64,000 nt of DNA from positions 124,001-188,000 of the forward strand of contig NZ_CALSOW010000004.1 of assembly GCF_943788075.1 (NCBI RefSeq). The letters run 5' to 3'. Below are positions 33,003 through 43,143 of the stretch, in pieces; within the stretch, counting starts at the first letter, position 1, and each line of letters starts with the position of its first letter. The notes under the pieces are model-generated. The model searched no databases. It was not told the DNA's origin and saw only the letters and a list, made by a program, of their open reading frames with translations. Source of the DNA: an uncultured Candidatus Pelagibacter sp. Its GTDB lineage: Bacteria; Pseudomonadota; Alphaproteobacteria; Pelagibacterales; Pelagibacteraceae. Both the position numbers and the translations under genes were made by a program.

Positions 33003-33048
33003 TGCACGTCTTAAATTTAGTGATTTGTTCTTTTGTTGGCACTTTATG

Positions 33049-33819
33049 TTAAGTAGTTTCTCTTCTTAATTGTTCAATTTTAATTTTTTTTTGTAAACTT
33101 CTGCTTTTATCATAGAGAAGATTAAATTTAATCTTATTATTGGTCTTTACTATAATTGATTTAGCATTTCTAACTTCTAAATTATCTGCAACAGCACTAA
33201 TTGGTCTTTTGGATGGATTTAAGTTTGTGATTACAATCTTTAATTTATCATTAACTATTTTACCCTTCCATCTTCTAGGTCTAAATGGACTTATTGGAGC
33301 AATTGATAATTTTTTAGAATTTAAACTAAGTATAGGTCCATGCACTGATAAATTGTAAGCTGTACTACCTGCGGGTGTTGATACAAGTACACCATCAGAA
33401 ACAAGTTTTTTTATTATTTGTTTAGATCCATGTTTGATAGATAAAGAGGCAGCTTGTCTACTTTGTCTTAAAATAGATACTTCATTAATAGCTAATGATT
33501 TTCTAACTTGATTATTATTATTTTTTACAGTCATTTCTAGTGGTGAGATAGAAATCATATGTGCTTTGTCTAAATTTTTAATAATATTTTCAGTTGAAAA
33601 TTTATTCATTAAGAAACCATAATTTCCTGAGTTAATTCCATAAAATTGTTTGTTTGAATTTTTATTTTTCTTCAAAGTTTGAAGCATAAAACCATCACCA
33701 CCAATGACAATCACAAGGTTATTTTGTTTGAATTGATGACTTTTAATTTTATTAATTAATAGCTTTTTTATACTTAGGGATTTTTTATTTTTATCAGAAA
33801 TTATCTGAAGCTTGCTCAT
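33049..33819 (-). CDS. nadK: NAD kinase
   Basis: NadK phosphorylates NAD to NADP. The GGDG motif is present in LVIVIGGDGFMLQTLK, the second motif NEVSILR follows, and the glycine/serine motif reads DGVLVSTPAGSTAYNLS. The length is 256 residues, normal for the short alphaproteobacterial form. It lies alone between tRNA-Leu and a small gap. No frame break was seen. Confidence 0.95.
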   Translation of the reverse strand: MSKLQIISDKNKKSLSIKKLLINKIKSHQFKQNNLVIVIGGDGFMLQTLKKNKNSNKQFYGINSGNYGFLMNKFSTENIIKNLDKAHMISISPLEMTVKNNNNQVRKSLAINEVSILRQSRQAASLSIKHGSKQIIKKLVSDGVLVSTPAGSTAYNLSVHGPILSLNSKKLSIAPISPFRPRRWKGKIVNDKLKIVITNLNPSKRPISAVADNLEVRNAKSIIVKTNNKIKFNLLYDKSRSLQKKIKIEQLRRETT

Positions 33820-33823
33820 TTAG

Positions 33824-33909
33824 TGGTGCCCTCGGCCAGACTCGAACTGGCACTCCGCAAGCGGCAAGGATTTTAAGTCCTTTGTGTCTACCAATTTCAC
33901 CACGAGGGC
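33824..33909 (-). tRNA. trnL: tRNA-Leu (TAA anticodon)
   Basis: This 86-base tRNA starts GCCCTCGTGGTGAAATTGG and has the anticodon loop CTTAAAA (anticodon TAA). The long variable arm is TGCCGCTTGCGGAG, the T arm is AGTTCGAGTCT, and the 3' CCA is encoded. The acceptor GCCCTCG pairs with CGAGGGC. It is fourteen bases from nadK-side DNA and on the same strand as nadK. Confidence 0.97.
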
Positions 33910-33994
33910 ATTAATGAATTTCATGAGTGTTTATGCTAATATTTATAAATGAACAAGAGGAATAAGTAAAATTTTTTTATTTTATCTTTAGGGT

Positions 33995-34633
33995 TTACGT
34001 CTTTTTTTCATTATCAGTTTTTATCTTTTTAACTTTTTCTTCTAAATTAGTTCTACAGTCATTTAGTTGACTCTTATACTTTGTAGCTTGTTTAGAAACT
34101 CTTTGAGCATAATTTTTAATTGCTTGTTTTTTTACACCCTTTTTATAACCACCCCATCCTTGATGGTAAGCTAAATACTGGTTGTAAACATCTTTTTGTG
34201 AAATCTTTAATATTGAATTGGATTTTGAGGTATACCAACCAATGAAATCAGTGCTGTCTTTAAAGCTATTTCTTATGGCAATTTTTTTTCCTGTTTCTTT
34301 TTTATACATTTTCCATGTTCCATCTAAAACTTGAGCATATCCAAATGCAGAGGATAATCTTTTATATGGCTTATTATTATTTAATAATGTTTTTCTTCCA
34401 GGTCGTGCAATAAAATTAAATCCTGACTCACCATGAATGATTGCCATTTGAACATGAACTGGGGTTCCCCACTTTTCTTCAGATTTTTTTGAGTGAAAAT
34501 ACCAGTGAGTTTTTTGACTAAAAATATCACACACATCATTAGGATTGACAGGTATTGAGCTATATTTTGGCATACCAGCACAAGAATTTAAAAAAAATAA
34601 TAGTAAAATAAATTTAATTGAAATTTTATTCAT
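33995..34633 (-). CDS. Lipoprotein with lytic-transglycosylase-like (SLT) domain
   Basis: A signal peptide with lipobox (LLLFFLNSC) starts the 212-residue protein. The mature part reads VQMAIIHGESGFNFIARP, with the glutamate expected for the SLT catalytic residue, then SAFGYAQVLDGTWKMY, the GYAQ motif of transglycosylases, and YLAYHQGWGGYKKG near the end. It probably cuts peptidoglycan glycan strands from the periplasmic face of the outer membrane. A basic coiled tail (NLEEKVKKIKTDNEKK) ends it. Activity is inferred from fold and motif only. Confidence 0.8.
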   Translation of the reverse strand: MNKISIKFILLLFFLNSCAGMPKYSSIPVNPNDVCDIFSQKTHWYFHSKKSEEKWGTPVHVQMAIIHGESGFNFIARPGRKTLLNNNKPYKRLSSAFGYAQVLDGTWKMYKKETGKKIAIRNSFKDSTDFIGWYTSKSNSILKISQKDVYNQYLAYHQGWGGYKKGVKKQAIKNYAQRVSKQATKYKSQLNDCRTNLEEKVKKIKTDNEKKT

Positions 34634-34733
34634 TAGCTTTTTATTACAAAAGTTAATTTGGGAAAAAAAGATTTATAATTAAAAAAAACCCAATTTGATT
34701 ATATAAATCAAAAACAAAATATATTTTTAGTGG

Positions 34734-35006
34734 CTAATATTTATGTTGAAATTCTAAATTACCTCTAGAATTAACTCTTTTTTTAACATGCTTGTAATAA
34801 CTAACATCATTTATAAGCTTAATGATATCTATTCCTTTATCTTCGTATCTTCTTTTGATTGTATTTCTTGAAACCATTATAAAATTTAAATTTTCAACAA
34901 AATTTTCAGTCCATTCTTTTTCAATTTTATCATTAATCATTTTTTTTAAGAATGACCTGAAATCAGAACAGGATATCATTTTTAATTTTTCATTTAATAA
35001 AGGCAT
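34734..35006 (-). CDS. Hypothetical protein, 90 residues
   Basis: This frame starts MPLLNEKLKMISCSDFRS and ends NLEFQHKY. It is lysine- and asparagine-rich, with probable helices and no signal peptide or membrane segment. No family is recognised. It lies between the SLT lipoprotein and a gamma-glutamylcyclotransferase-like gene on the same strand. A plus-strand frame over the same bases (34822-35067) looks like a shadow, being rich in Phe, Ile and Ser. The reading frame could be real; the evidence is only its position and composition. Confidence 0.45.
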   Translation of the reverse strand: MPLLNEKLKMISCSDFRSFLKKMINDKIEKEWTENFVENLNFIMVSRNTIKRRYEDKGIDIIKLINDVSYYKHVKKRVNSRGNLEFQHKY

Positions 35007-35079
35007 AATAATTGTTCAATATATTAATTTTCTAATTTTCATCAACTTTAAAAAAGTTAAGAAATAGGATGATTTAAGT

Positions 35080-35481
35080 TTATGATTTTAATGCTTTGAT
35101 AAGGATTTTTTTATCTAATTTGCAATCTTGGTAGCCCCTTTTAACAATATTCAAATATCTTTCAGTTGGAAATTTAAAAGCTGTTTTTTTAACCATAGTG
35201 TAAGTCATTACTTTTTTACCATAATAATAAAAATAATGTTTCTTATACAATATTGGATAATCTTCATAAACATCAAGTTTTTTTTCATCACTTTTTGAAA
35301 TTTCAAATAATCCCCCTGGAACAATTGAATTTTTTTTAGGCTCAATATCTGCTGCTCTATATTTGCTTCTAAAGGTTAGTTTAAAGTCTTTTAAATTTAT
35401 TTTTTTTAAATAAATACTATCTTTGCATCTTCGCTTCATTTGAAAATGATGAAGGTTACTTCCATAAGCAAAATAAAGCAT
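35080..35481 (-). CDS. Gamma-glutamylcyclotransferase-like (AIG2/GGCT) protein
   Basis: The protein starts MLYFAYGSNLHHFQMKRR, the YGSNL signature of the GGCT fold, and carries YEDYPILYKK with the expected acidic residue at the active site. The 133-residue length fits single-domain members. Such enzymes cut gamma-glutamyl amines or peptides to 5-oxoproline. Which substrate this one uses cannot be told. Its start overlaps the stop region of the CinA-like gene by one base, so they may be co-expressed. Confidence 0.8.
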   Translation of the reverse strand: MLYFAYGSNLHHFQMKRRCKDSIYLKKINLKDFKLTFRSKYRAADIEPKKNSIVPGGLFEISKSDEKKLDVYEDYPILYKKHYFYYYGKKVMTYTMVKKTAFKFPTERYLNIVKRGYQDCKLDKKILIKALKS

Positions 35482-36232
35482 TTACCGATCCACTACTTCA
35501 ATTTTTTTATCATTCACAAATTTTAAAATTTGAGAATTACAATTATCAATTTTAGATTGATCTTCAGATCTAATTACAATTGAAACACCTAACTTTCCTG
35601 CTTGAAAAAATGGATAGCTTCCAATTTCAACATCTTTGTTTTGATCTTGCACTTTTGTTAAAGAGTTTGCAATTTCACTTTCAACAGTTCTTAAGCTAAT
35701 CGTTAAACTTAAAATAGGTTTTCCTCCAACAATACTATTAGTTAACCCGCCTAACATTGATTTTAATATTGATGGAACACCCGGTAAACAAAACACGTTT
35801 TCAACACTAAAACCAGGGGCACCACTAGTAGGGTTTAGAATTAAATTAGCATTTTCTGGCATCCAAACCATTTTTTGCCTACCCTCATTAAATTCACCTG
35901 GCTTATAATAGGCCTCTAATATTTTATAATGCCTCTTTATGTATTTCATATTTTAACCCAAATGCTTTTGAAACAGATTCAGCAGTAATATCATCGTGAG
36001 TAGGACCGATACCTCCTGTGGTAAAAACATAATCATAAGTTGTCTTTAATAAATTAAGTGTATCAATTATTGTCTTTTCAATATCAGGTATAACCCTAAC
36101 CTCTCCCACTTTAACTCCAATAGAATTTAGCCAAGTTGCCAATGTTGAAGTATTAGTGTCTTGAGTTCTGCCTGATAAAATTTCATTACCAATAATTAAT
36201 ATTGCGGCATTAACTTTTGTGTTTTTAGTCAT
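35482..36232 (-). CDS. CinA N-terminal (molybdopterin-binding-like) family protein, one frame break
   Basis: The N-terminal frame has NAAILIIGNEILSGRTQDTN and YVFTTGGIGPTHDDIT, the COG1058/MoCF signature. It ends after EIHKEAL near 35924. The next frame continues KILEAYYKPGEFNEGRQKMVWMPENANLILNPT and FCLPGVPSILKSML. One extra base at 35926-35931 (GCATTAT where GCATAT would read on) reconnects them. The joined protein of about 249 residues is the short form that lacks the CinA amidase domain. In other bacteria this fold belongs to pyridine nucleotide recycling. It lies back to back with sfsA, only about 20 bp away. Confidence 0.85.
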
Positions 36233-36246
36233 TTTAAATGTATAAT
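36217..36246 (+). promoter_or_regulatory. Candidate promoter for a leaderless sfsA transcript
   Basis: A consensus TATAAT lies at 36241-36246. Six bases later is the ATG at 36253, so transcription would begin at or beside the start codon. A weak -35 match, TTGTGT, lies at 36217-36222 with 18-bp spacing. The region is the start of the divergent CinA-like gene, so little room is left for anything else. This is a pattern match only. Confidence 0.4.
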
Positions 36247-36252
36247 TTAGAA

Positions 36253-36951
36253 ATGGAATTTACCAAGTCTTTAATAAAAGGCAAATTAATCAAACGATAT
36301 AAAAGATTCTTTACTGACGTTCAGTTAAACAAAGAAGTCGTTACAGCTCATTGTCCAAATACTGGGTCAATGAAAGGTCTCCTAGATGAAGGAAATGATG
36401 TTTATTTACTTCCAAATAATGATCCTAAAAGAAAACTTAAATATGGTTTAGAAATTATAAAGACTAGAAAAAATCTTGTTGGTGTAAATACTCATATGGC
36501 TAATAGAATAGCTCAACATGCTTTAGAAAATAACCTTATTAAAGAAATAAAAAATAGTGACCTAATTAAACCAGAGGTATTTTTTAACAAAGAGACTAGA
36601 TTTGATTTTCTGATAGAGAAAAATAAACAAAAAAGCTTCGTAGAAGTTAAAAATGTTACTCTCTTTAGAAATAAAGATACAGCAGAATTTCCAGATGCAG
36701 TAACAGCACGTGGGACTAAACACCTACTTACTCTTATTGATGCCATAAAAAAAGGTTATAAAAGCTACTTATTATTTTTAGTTCAAATCCAAAATATGGA
36801 GAAATTTAAAATAGCTAAAGATATTGATAGTGAATATTATAACAATTATTTAATAGCAAAAAAAGCAGGAGTTAAGTTTTTAGCTTATAGATGTGATATA
36901 AGTTCTAAAAGAATTTTTATAGATAAAAAACTAAAAATTATTCATGCCTGA
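36253..36951 (+). CDS. sfsA: Sugar fermentation stimulation protein homologue SfsA
   Basis: SfsA family proteins have a nuclease-like fold and a disputed DNA-related role. I prefer the ATG at 36253 (MEFTKSLIKGKLIKRYKRF) over one 15 bases upstream. Conserved parts are HCPNTGSMKGLL, GVNTHMANRIAQHAL, ETRFDFLIE and VEVKNVTLFR..FPDAVTARGTKHL. The acidic and lysine residues there form the predicted catalytic site. Its last codons overlap the map start by eight bases. The length is 232 residues. Confidence 0.92.
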   Translation: MEFTKSLIKGKLIKRYKRFFTDVQLNKEVVTAHCPNTGSMKGLLDEGNDVYLLPNNDPKRKLKYGLEIIKTRKNLVGVNTHMANRIAQHALENNLIKEIKNSDLIKPEVFFNKETRFDFLIEKNKQKSFVEVKNVTLFRNKDTAEFPDAVTARGTKHLLTLIDAIKKGYKSYLLFLVQIQNMEKFKIAKDIDSEYYNNYLIAKKAGVKFLAYRCDISSKRIFIDKKLKIIHA

Positions 36952-37714
36952 TTATAAAGAAAAATTTGAAAAAATGAGAGTTGCTGGAAAGTTAGCAGCT
37001 CAAACTCTAGATATGTTAACTGATAATATTAAAGAAGGTGTATCAACCGATCACATTGATAAATTGGGTTATGAATTTATCAGAGATAATGGAGGGTACT
37101 CTGCTCCACTTTATTATAGAGGGTTTATAAAATCGTTATGCACATCTTTAAATCATGTTGTATGCCACGGTATTCCTTCAGATAGAATTTTAAGAGATGG
37201 TGATGCAATTAATGTGGATGTAACAGCTATCGTTGATGAACATTATGGAGACACTAGTAGAATGTTCTCAATTGGAAATACATCTATTAAATTAAATAAT
37301 CTTATCGATACAACACACGAGTCTATGATGAGAGCTATCAAAATTTTAAAGCCTGGAATTAGATTGGGTGATATAGGGTATGAAATTCAATCATTCGTTG
37401 AAGAAAAAGGTTTTTCAGTTGTTCGAGATTTTTGTGGGCATGGGATTAGTACAACTTTTCACGAGCCCCCTAATATTTTACATTATGGAAGTAAAAACTC
37501 TGGAATGGATTTAAGACCTGGTATGACTTTTACAATTGAGCCTATGATTAATACAGGTAAATATGATGTTAAAATGTTAAATGATGGTTGGACTGCTGTT
37601 ACAAAAGATAAATCTTTATCAGCACAATTTGAACATACGTTAGGAATTACTGAAAATGGTTATGAAATTTTTACAGAATCTGCTAAAGGTTATTCAAAGC
37701 CTCCATACTTATAA
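36944..37714 (+). CDS. map: Methionine aminopeptidase, type I
   Basis: Map removes the initiator methionine. The metal ligands are visible in NVDVTAIVDEHYGDTSRMF (two aspartates), GHGISTTFHEPPNI (histidine) and TIEPMINTG (glutamate), with the last glutamate near QFEHTLGIT. At 256 residues it is the bacterial type I form. It starts inside the sfsA 3' end, and purB follows after three bases. Confidence 0.97.
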   Translation: MPDYKEKFEKMRVAGKLAAQTLDMLTDNIKEGVSTDHIDKLGYEFIRDNGGYSAPLYYRGFIKSLCTSLNHVVCHGIPSDRILRDGDAINVDVTAIVDEHYGDTSRMFSIGNTSIKLNNLIDTTHESMMRAIKILKPGIRLGDIGYEIQSFVEEKGFSVVRDFCGHGISTTFHEPPNILHYGSKNSGMDLRPGMTFTIEPMINTGKYDVKMLNDGWTAVTKDKSLSAQFEHTLGITENGYEIFTESAKGYSKPPYL

Positions 37715-37717
37715 TTA

Positions 37718-39010
37718 ATGATTAAAAGATACTCGCGAAAAGAACTAACTGACATTTGGTCAGAAGAGAACAAATACAAAATTTGGCTAGATGTAGAGGT
37801 TGCAGCTGCTGAAGCTATGGAAAAACTTGGTCAAATTCCAAAGGGAGTTGCATCAGTTGTAAGAAAAAAAGCTAAAATTAACGTAAGTAGAATTCATAAA
37901 ATTGAATCTGAAGTTAAACATGATGTTATAGCCTTTCTAACTTCTGTTACTGAAAAAGCAGGAATTAAAGCTAGATATTTGCACCAAGGAATGACTTCGT
38001 CAGATGTATTGGACACAAGTTTTAATATTCAAATGGTCCAATCAGGTAAAATCATATTAAAAGACATCGATCAAATTTTAAAAGTTCTAAAAAAACAGGC
38101 TAAAAAATATAAATTTACTCCTTGTATGGGAAGAAGTCACGGTATTCATGCTGAACCTGTTACCTTTGGTCTAAAATTGGCTTCGTTTTACGAAGAATTT
38201 AAACGAAATAGAAAAAGATTAGTTGATGCTATTGATGAAGTATCAACATGCGCAATATCTGGTGCCGTTGGAACTTTTGCTAATATCAACCCTAATGTAG
38301 AAAAACATGTTGCAAAGAAACTAGGGTTAAAAGTTGAACCAATTTCAACACAAGTGATACCAAGAGACAGACATGCATTTTATTTTTCAGTGTTAGGTAT
38401 CATTGCGGGATCAATTGAAAGAGTTGCAGTTGAGATTAGACATTTACAAAGAACTGAAGTTTATGAATTACAAGAATTCTTTTCAAAAAATCAAAAAGGT
38501 TCTTCAGCAATGCCCCATAAAAAAAATCCAATATTAAGTGAAAATTTAACAGGACTTGCAAGAATGGTTAGAAGTGCAGTAATTCCTGCTTTAGAAAATA
38601 TTGCACTGTGGCATGAAAGAGATATTTCTCATTCTAGTGTTGAAAGAAATATTGGACCCGATGCAAATATTACAACTGATTTTGCATTAGTTAGGTTAAC
38701 TAATATTTTAGATAACATGATTGTTTACCCTAAAAAAATGTTAGAAAATTTAAATATCACCAAAGGATTAATTTTTTCACAAGAAGTTATGTTAGAGTTA
38801 ACTAAATCTGGATTAAGTAGAGAGCAATCTTACAAGATGGTTCAAAATTATGCTAAAAAATGTTTTGCTGAAAATCTAGATTTATTTGATGTGATTAGTT
38901 CTGATAAATTGATTATGAGTAAAATCACACCTAAAAAACTAAAATCGATATTTAGTTATGCAAAACACTTTAAAAATGTGAATTTCATCTTTAGAAGAGT
39001 TTTTAAATAA
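37718..39010 (+). CDS. purB: Adenylosuccinate lyase
   Basis: PurB cleaves SAICAR and adenylosuccinate. The fumarase-superfamily signature [23 protein letters not shown] is present, as are [16 protein letters not shown], with its catalytic histidine, and [10 protein letters not shown]. The length of 430 residues is typical. It opens the purine cluster, and its stop overlaps the purC start by one base (TAATG). Unlike purC and later genes, its frame is intact. Confidence 0.97.
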   Translation: MIKRYSRKELTDIWSEENKYKIWLDVEVAAAEAMEKLGQIPKGVASVVRKKAKINVSRIHKIESEVKHDVIAFLTSVTEKAGIKARYLHQGMTSSDVLDTSFNIQMVQSGKIILKDIDQILKVLKKQAKKYKFTPCMGRSHGIHAEPVTFGLKLASFYEEFKRNRKRLVDAIDEVSTCAISGAVGTFANINPNVEKHVAKKLGLKVEPISTQVIPRDRHAFYFSVLGIIAGSIERVAVEIRHLQRTEVYELQEFFSKNQKGSSAMPHKKNPILSENLTGLARMVRSAVIPALENIALWHERDISHSSVERNIGPDANITTDFALVRLTNILDNMIVYPKKMLENLNITKGLIFSQEVMLELTKSGLSREQSYKMVQNYAKKCFAENLDLFDVISSDKLIMSKITPKKLKSIFSYAKHFKNVNFIFRRVFK

Positions 39011-39797
39011 TGAAAAAAGGAAAAAAACTATACGAAGGAAAAGCTAAAATCATTTACGCAACAAATGATAAAAATTTAGTTATTCAGTATTTTAAAGATG
39101 ATGCCACTGCATTTAATAACCAAAAAAAATCTACTATTGAAGGTAAAGGTGTTTTAAATAATAGAATTTCAGAACATATTCTTTCAAACCTTATCTCAAA
39201 TAGGAATTAAAAATCATTTAGTAAAAAGACTTAATATGAGAGAACAAGTTATTAAGTTAGTTGAAATTATTCCAATTGAATTCATTGTAAGAAATGTTGC
39301 AACCGGATCTATTACTAAAAGATTAGGAATTGAAGATGGAACAGTTTTAAAAGAACCACTTATTGAGTATTGCTTAAAAGATGACAAATTAGGAGATCCA
39401 TTAATAGCAGAAGAGCATATTTTAGCTTTTGATTGGGCCTCAAAAAAAGAAATAGAAAAAGTTAAAAAAATGATTTTAAGAATTAATGACTTTATGATCG
39501 GTATGTTTAGAGGAGTTGGAATTAAGTTAATAGATTTTAAATTAGAATTTGGAAGACTTAAGGTTAATGGTAAGAGAGGAAGTTATTCTAGCTGATGAAA
39601 TTAGCCCTGATACCTGCAGACTTTGGGACAGTATTACTGATAAAAAATTAGATAAAGATAGATTTAGAAAAAATTTAGGTGATCTAATTCCTGCTTATAC
39701 AGAAGTTGCTAAAAGACTTGGTATACTTCATGAACAATCAAACCTTTCCGCAGTTAATGTAACAAAATTATCTTCAGTTAAAAGAAAGCGAAAATGA
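39010..39797 (+). CDS. purC: SAICAR synthetase, two frame breaks
   Basis: PurC joins aspartate to CAIR. Three consecutive frames make one normal protein: [16 protein letters not shown] at the start, [20 protein letters not shown] with RNVATGS in the middle, and [19 protein letters not shown] near the end. The first break is at 39190-39193, an extra base with Leu written CTTA before TCT. The second is near 39568-39576, an extra A after GGT. The corrected length is about 262 residues. The last codons share ATGA with purS. Confidence 0.92.
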
Positions 39798-40037
39798 AAA
39801 TTTCTGTAATTATTACTCTTAAAAAAGATGTGCTTGATCCTCAAGGTAAAGTTATTCATCAAACGTTAGATGGTATGGGTTTTAGATGATATCAATGAAG
39901 TAAGACAAGGTAAGTATTTTGAAATAGATACAAAAGAAAGTGATCCTAAAAAAGCTAAAGATAAAGTTGAAGAAATGTGCAAAAAACTTTTAGCTAATCT
40001 TGTTATTGAAAATTATAAAATTATTGATGCACAATAA
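39794..40037 (+). CDS. purS: FGAM synthase small subunit PurS, one frame break
   Basis: PurS bridges PurL and PurQ in three-part FGAM synthase. The frame starts [19 protein letters not shown] and reads GMGF before a break at 39881-39884, where one extra A follows TTT. The next frame continues [18 protein letters not shown], matching the family spacing of the VRQGK motif, and ends KIIDAQ. The corrected length is 80 residues. Because it is short and split, no single open frame shows it. Confidence 0.88.
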
Positions 40038-40040
40038 TTA

Positions 40041-40721
40041 ATGAAATCATCTGTTATTACATTTCCTGGTTCTAATTGTGATAGAGATATGGATGTAGCT
40101 TTAAAAAAATTTGGCTTTAAAAATAAAATGGTTTGGCATGATGATGTTGAATTACCAAAAAGTGATTTGGTAGTTTTGCCTGGTGGTTTTTCTTATGGTG
40201 ATTATTTAAGATGTGGAAGTATGGCCTCAAATCAAAATAATGAAATCTGTAATTAATTTTGCAAACTCTGGTGGAATGGTTATGGGAATTTGTAATGGTT
40301 TTCAAATTTTAGTTGAAACAGGTTTGGTTCCTGGTGTTTTACTAAGAAATAAATACTTAGAATTTATTTGTAAAAATGTATTTGTTAAAATTAATAATAA
40401 ACAAAATACTTACTTTAAAAATATTGATAATGATGTTTTAGAATTTCATATAGCTCATAATGAAGGAAACTATTTTTGTACAAATGACCAATTAAAAGAA
40501 ATTGAAGATAATGAGCAAGTTGCAATTAATTATTGTGATAAAGAAGGTTCAATTGAAGAAAATTTAATCCTAATGGATCTATTAAAAATATTGCAGGTAT
40601 ATTTAATAAAGAAAAAAATGTTTTAGGGATGATGCCTCATCCTGAAAGAATGATTGACCCTTCTCTTTCGGGTGAAGATGGTTCTCTTTTTTTTAATAAT
40701 TTAATTAATAATCTTAAATGA
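40041..40721 (+). CDS. purQ: FGAM synthase glutaminase subunit PurQ, two frame breaks
   Basis: PurQ releases ammonia from glutamine for PurL. The first frame has [19 protein letters not shown] and [18 protein letters not shown]. The second has [17 protein letters not shown] with the nucleophile cysteine. The third has [13 protein letters not shown] and [11 protein letters not shown] with the catalytic histidine. Breaks lie at about 40228-40240, where two As seem to be missing from SKSKIM-like codons, and at 40561-40568, where a T seems to be missing. The end overlaps the purL ATG as ATGA. The corrected length is about 228 residues. Confidence 0.92.
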
Positions 40722-42913
40722 TCGTAAACGAACAAGTAGCTATAGATCATGGTCTTAAAAAAGATGAGTATGCTAAAATTTGTGAACTACTTAAGAGAAC
40801 TCCAAATATTACTGAACTTGGTATTTTCTCAGCTATGTGGAATGAACATTGTTCATATAAATCTTCAAGACTTCATTTAAAAAAATTACCAACAAAAGGA
40901 AAACAAGTCATTCAAGGACCAGGAGAAAATGCTGGAGTTGTTGATATTGGTGATGATGATGCAATTGTATTTAAAATTGAAAGTCACAACCACCCTTCTT
41001 TTATTGAACCTTACCAAGGTGCTGCAACAGGTGTTGGTGGAATTATGAGGGATGTATTTACAATGGGAGCACGTCCTATTGCTAATTTAAACTCTATTCA
41101 TTTTGGTTCACCTCAACATAAAAAAACTAAAAATTTATTAAGAGGTGTAGTTCATGGTATTGGCGGATATGGTAATTGTATGGGTGTTCCAACCATTGCT
41201 GGTCAAACAAACTTTGATAGCTCGTATAACGGTAATATCTTAGTAAATGCTATGACTTTAGGGTTAGTTAAAAAAGATAAGATTTTCTACTCAAAAGCTG
41301 CAGGATTAAATAAACCTGTTATTTATGTAGGTTCAAAAACTGGTCGTGATGGAATTCATGGTGCAAGTATGGCGTCAGCTAGTTTTGATGAAAAAATTGA
41401 AGAAAAAAAACCAACTGTTCAAGTTGGTGATCCTTTTACTGAAAAATTATTACTTGAAGCTTGTCTTAGAATTAATGGCAGGAGACTCAATTATAGCTAT
41501 TCAAGATATGGGGGCAGCTGGACTTACTTCATCAAGTATTGAAATGGCTTCAAAAGGAAATCTTGGAATTGAAATTAATTTAAATAAAGTTCCATGTAGA
41601 GAAGCAAAATGACTCCTTATGAAATTATGCTTATCTGAAAGCCAAGAAAGAATGTTGATTGTTTTAGAAAATGGCAAAGAAGATCAAGCTAAAAAGATAT
41701 TTGATAAATGGAATTTAGATTTTGCTGTAATTGGCAAAACAACTAATTCTAAAAAAATTGAGCTTTATTTTGATGATCAACAAGTTGCAGATATTCCAGT
41801 TAATACATTAGTTGAAAACTCACCTATGTATGACCGTAAATGGAAAAAAGCAAAACTACCTAAAAAAAATAAAATTAAAAAAGAAGATCTTAAAAATTTA
41901 AAAATTATTGATGTCTTAAAAAAAGTTTTATCTCATCCAAATGTTTGTAGTAAAGAATGGATTTGGCAACAATACGATCATACAGTTATGGGTGATACTA
42001 TTCAAAAACCTGGTGGAGACTCTGGTGTTGTTCGAGTTCATGGAACTGATAAAGCAGTTGCAGCATCAGTTGATCATTCTGCTGTTTATTGTTGGGCACA
42101 TCCTCTAACAGGTGGAAAACAAGTTGTTTGTGAAAGTTTTAGAAATCTTAATTTCTGTTGGTGCAAAACCAGTTGCTATTACAAATTGCTTGAACTTTGG
42201 TAGTCCTGAAAATGAAGAAAATATGGGTGAGTTTGTTGAATGTGTTCAAGGTATTGGTGAAGCTGCTGAATATTTAAAATTTCCAGTCGTTTCTGGAAAT
42301 GTATCTTTTTATAATCAAACAAAAGAAGAAGGAATTAAACCTACTCCATCTATTGGTGGTGTTGGTTTAATTAAAGATTATAAAAAAATGATTACAATGG
42401 ATTTTAAAGAAATTGATAATATCGTTTTAGTTATTGGAAAAACTGAAGGTCATATTGATCAAAGTTTATTTGCAAGAAATATTTTAGATGAAAAAAATGG
42501 TCCTCCACCAGAGATTAATCTATTTAATGAAAAAAATAATGGTGAAACATTATTAAAGCTTAATTGATAGTGGTTTAATTAAAAGTGCTCATGATGTATC
42601 AATTGGAGGAATAATAACTGCTGTAAGTAAAATGTGTATTAAAGGCAATAAAGGAATTAATCTTAAAAAACCAAAATATTTAATCAATGAAATTGAATAT
42701 TTCTTTGCTGAAGATCAAGGCAGATACATAATTGAAGTTAGCTAAAGAAGATCTTAAAAAAGTGACTGATATTCTTAAAAAAAATGCTGTTCATTTTGAT
42801 GAACTTGGAAAATTAATGAAGATCAATTGTTTATTAATGAAAAGACAAAAGTATCAATTGACGAATTAAGAACATCTAATACAAGTTGGTTAACTAACTA
42901 TATGAGTAAATAA
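40718..42913 (+). CDS. purL: FGAM synthase large subunit PurL, broken by seven frame shifts
   Basis: PurL forms FGAM from FGAR with ATP and ammonia. Marks across the frames are [85 protein letters not shown] and [15 protein letters not shown]. Extra bases sit at 41465-41468, 41630-41633, 42147-42150 and 42559-42562 (each a Leu written CTTA) and at 42737-42740 (GTTA). Missing As are inferred at 41606-41609 and 42808-42812. The corrected protein is about 731 residues, the normal size of the small PurL form. Its stop shares TAATG with bolA. Confidence 0.93.
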
Positions 42914-43143
42914 TGGCAATGGATTTAAAAGAAATTGAGAGTTTAATTAAAGAAGCATTAACTGATGCTACTGTTGAAATTCAAGATTTAGCAGGAGATG
43001 GTAATCACTATTCAGCAACAGTAACTTCTGCTCAATTTTCAGGTAAAAGCAAAATTGAACAACATAAAATGGTATACAATTCTCTTAAAGGTAAAATGGG
43101 AAATGAATTACATGCCTTAGCAATTAAAACAAAGGAACAATAA
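42913..43143 (+). CDS. bolA: BolA-family protein
   Basis: BolA proteins pair with CGFS glutaredoxins to carry [2Fe-2S] clusters. The 76-residue protein reads DLKEIESLIKEALTDATVEI, LAGDGNHYSATVTSAQFSGK and IEQHKMVYNSLKGKMG, with the conserved histidines of the family. It lies directly before the CGFS glutaredoxin gene, with which its stop shares TAATG. This pairing supports the call. Confidence 0.92.
   Translation: MAMDLKEIESLIKEALTDATVEIQDLAGDGNHYSATVTSAQFSGKSKIEQHKMVYNSLKGKMGNELHALAIKTKEQ

Noticed and set aside
34822..35067. Plus-strand frame opposite the 90-residue hypothetical
   Set aside because: Its composition is Phe/Ile/Ser-rich, like an antisense shadow, and it runs against neighbouring genes.
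39010..42913. Programmed frameshifting as the settled explanation for the pur breaks
   Set aside because: CTT-A also occurs intact in-frame, missing bases occur too, and the long rpoB/rpoC/fusA genes show none. It is kept only as a hypothesis.
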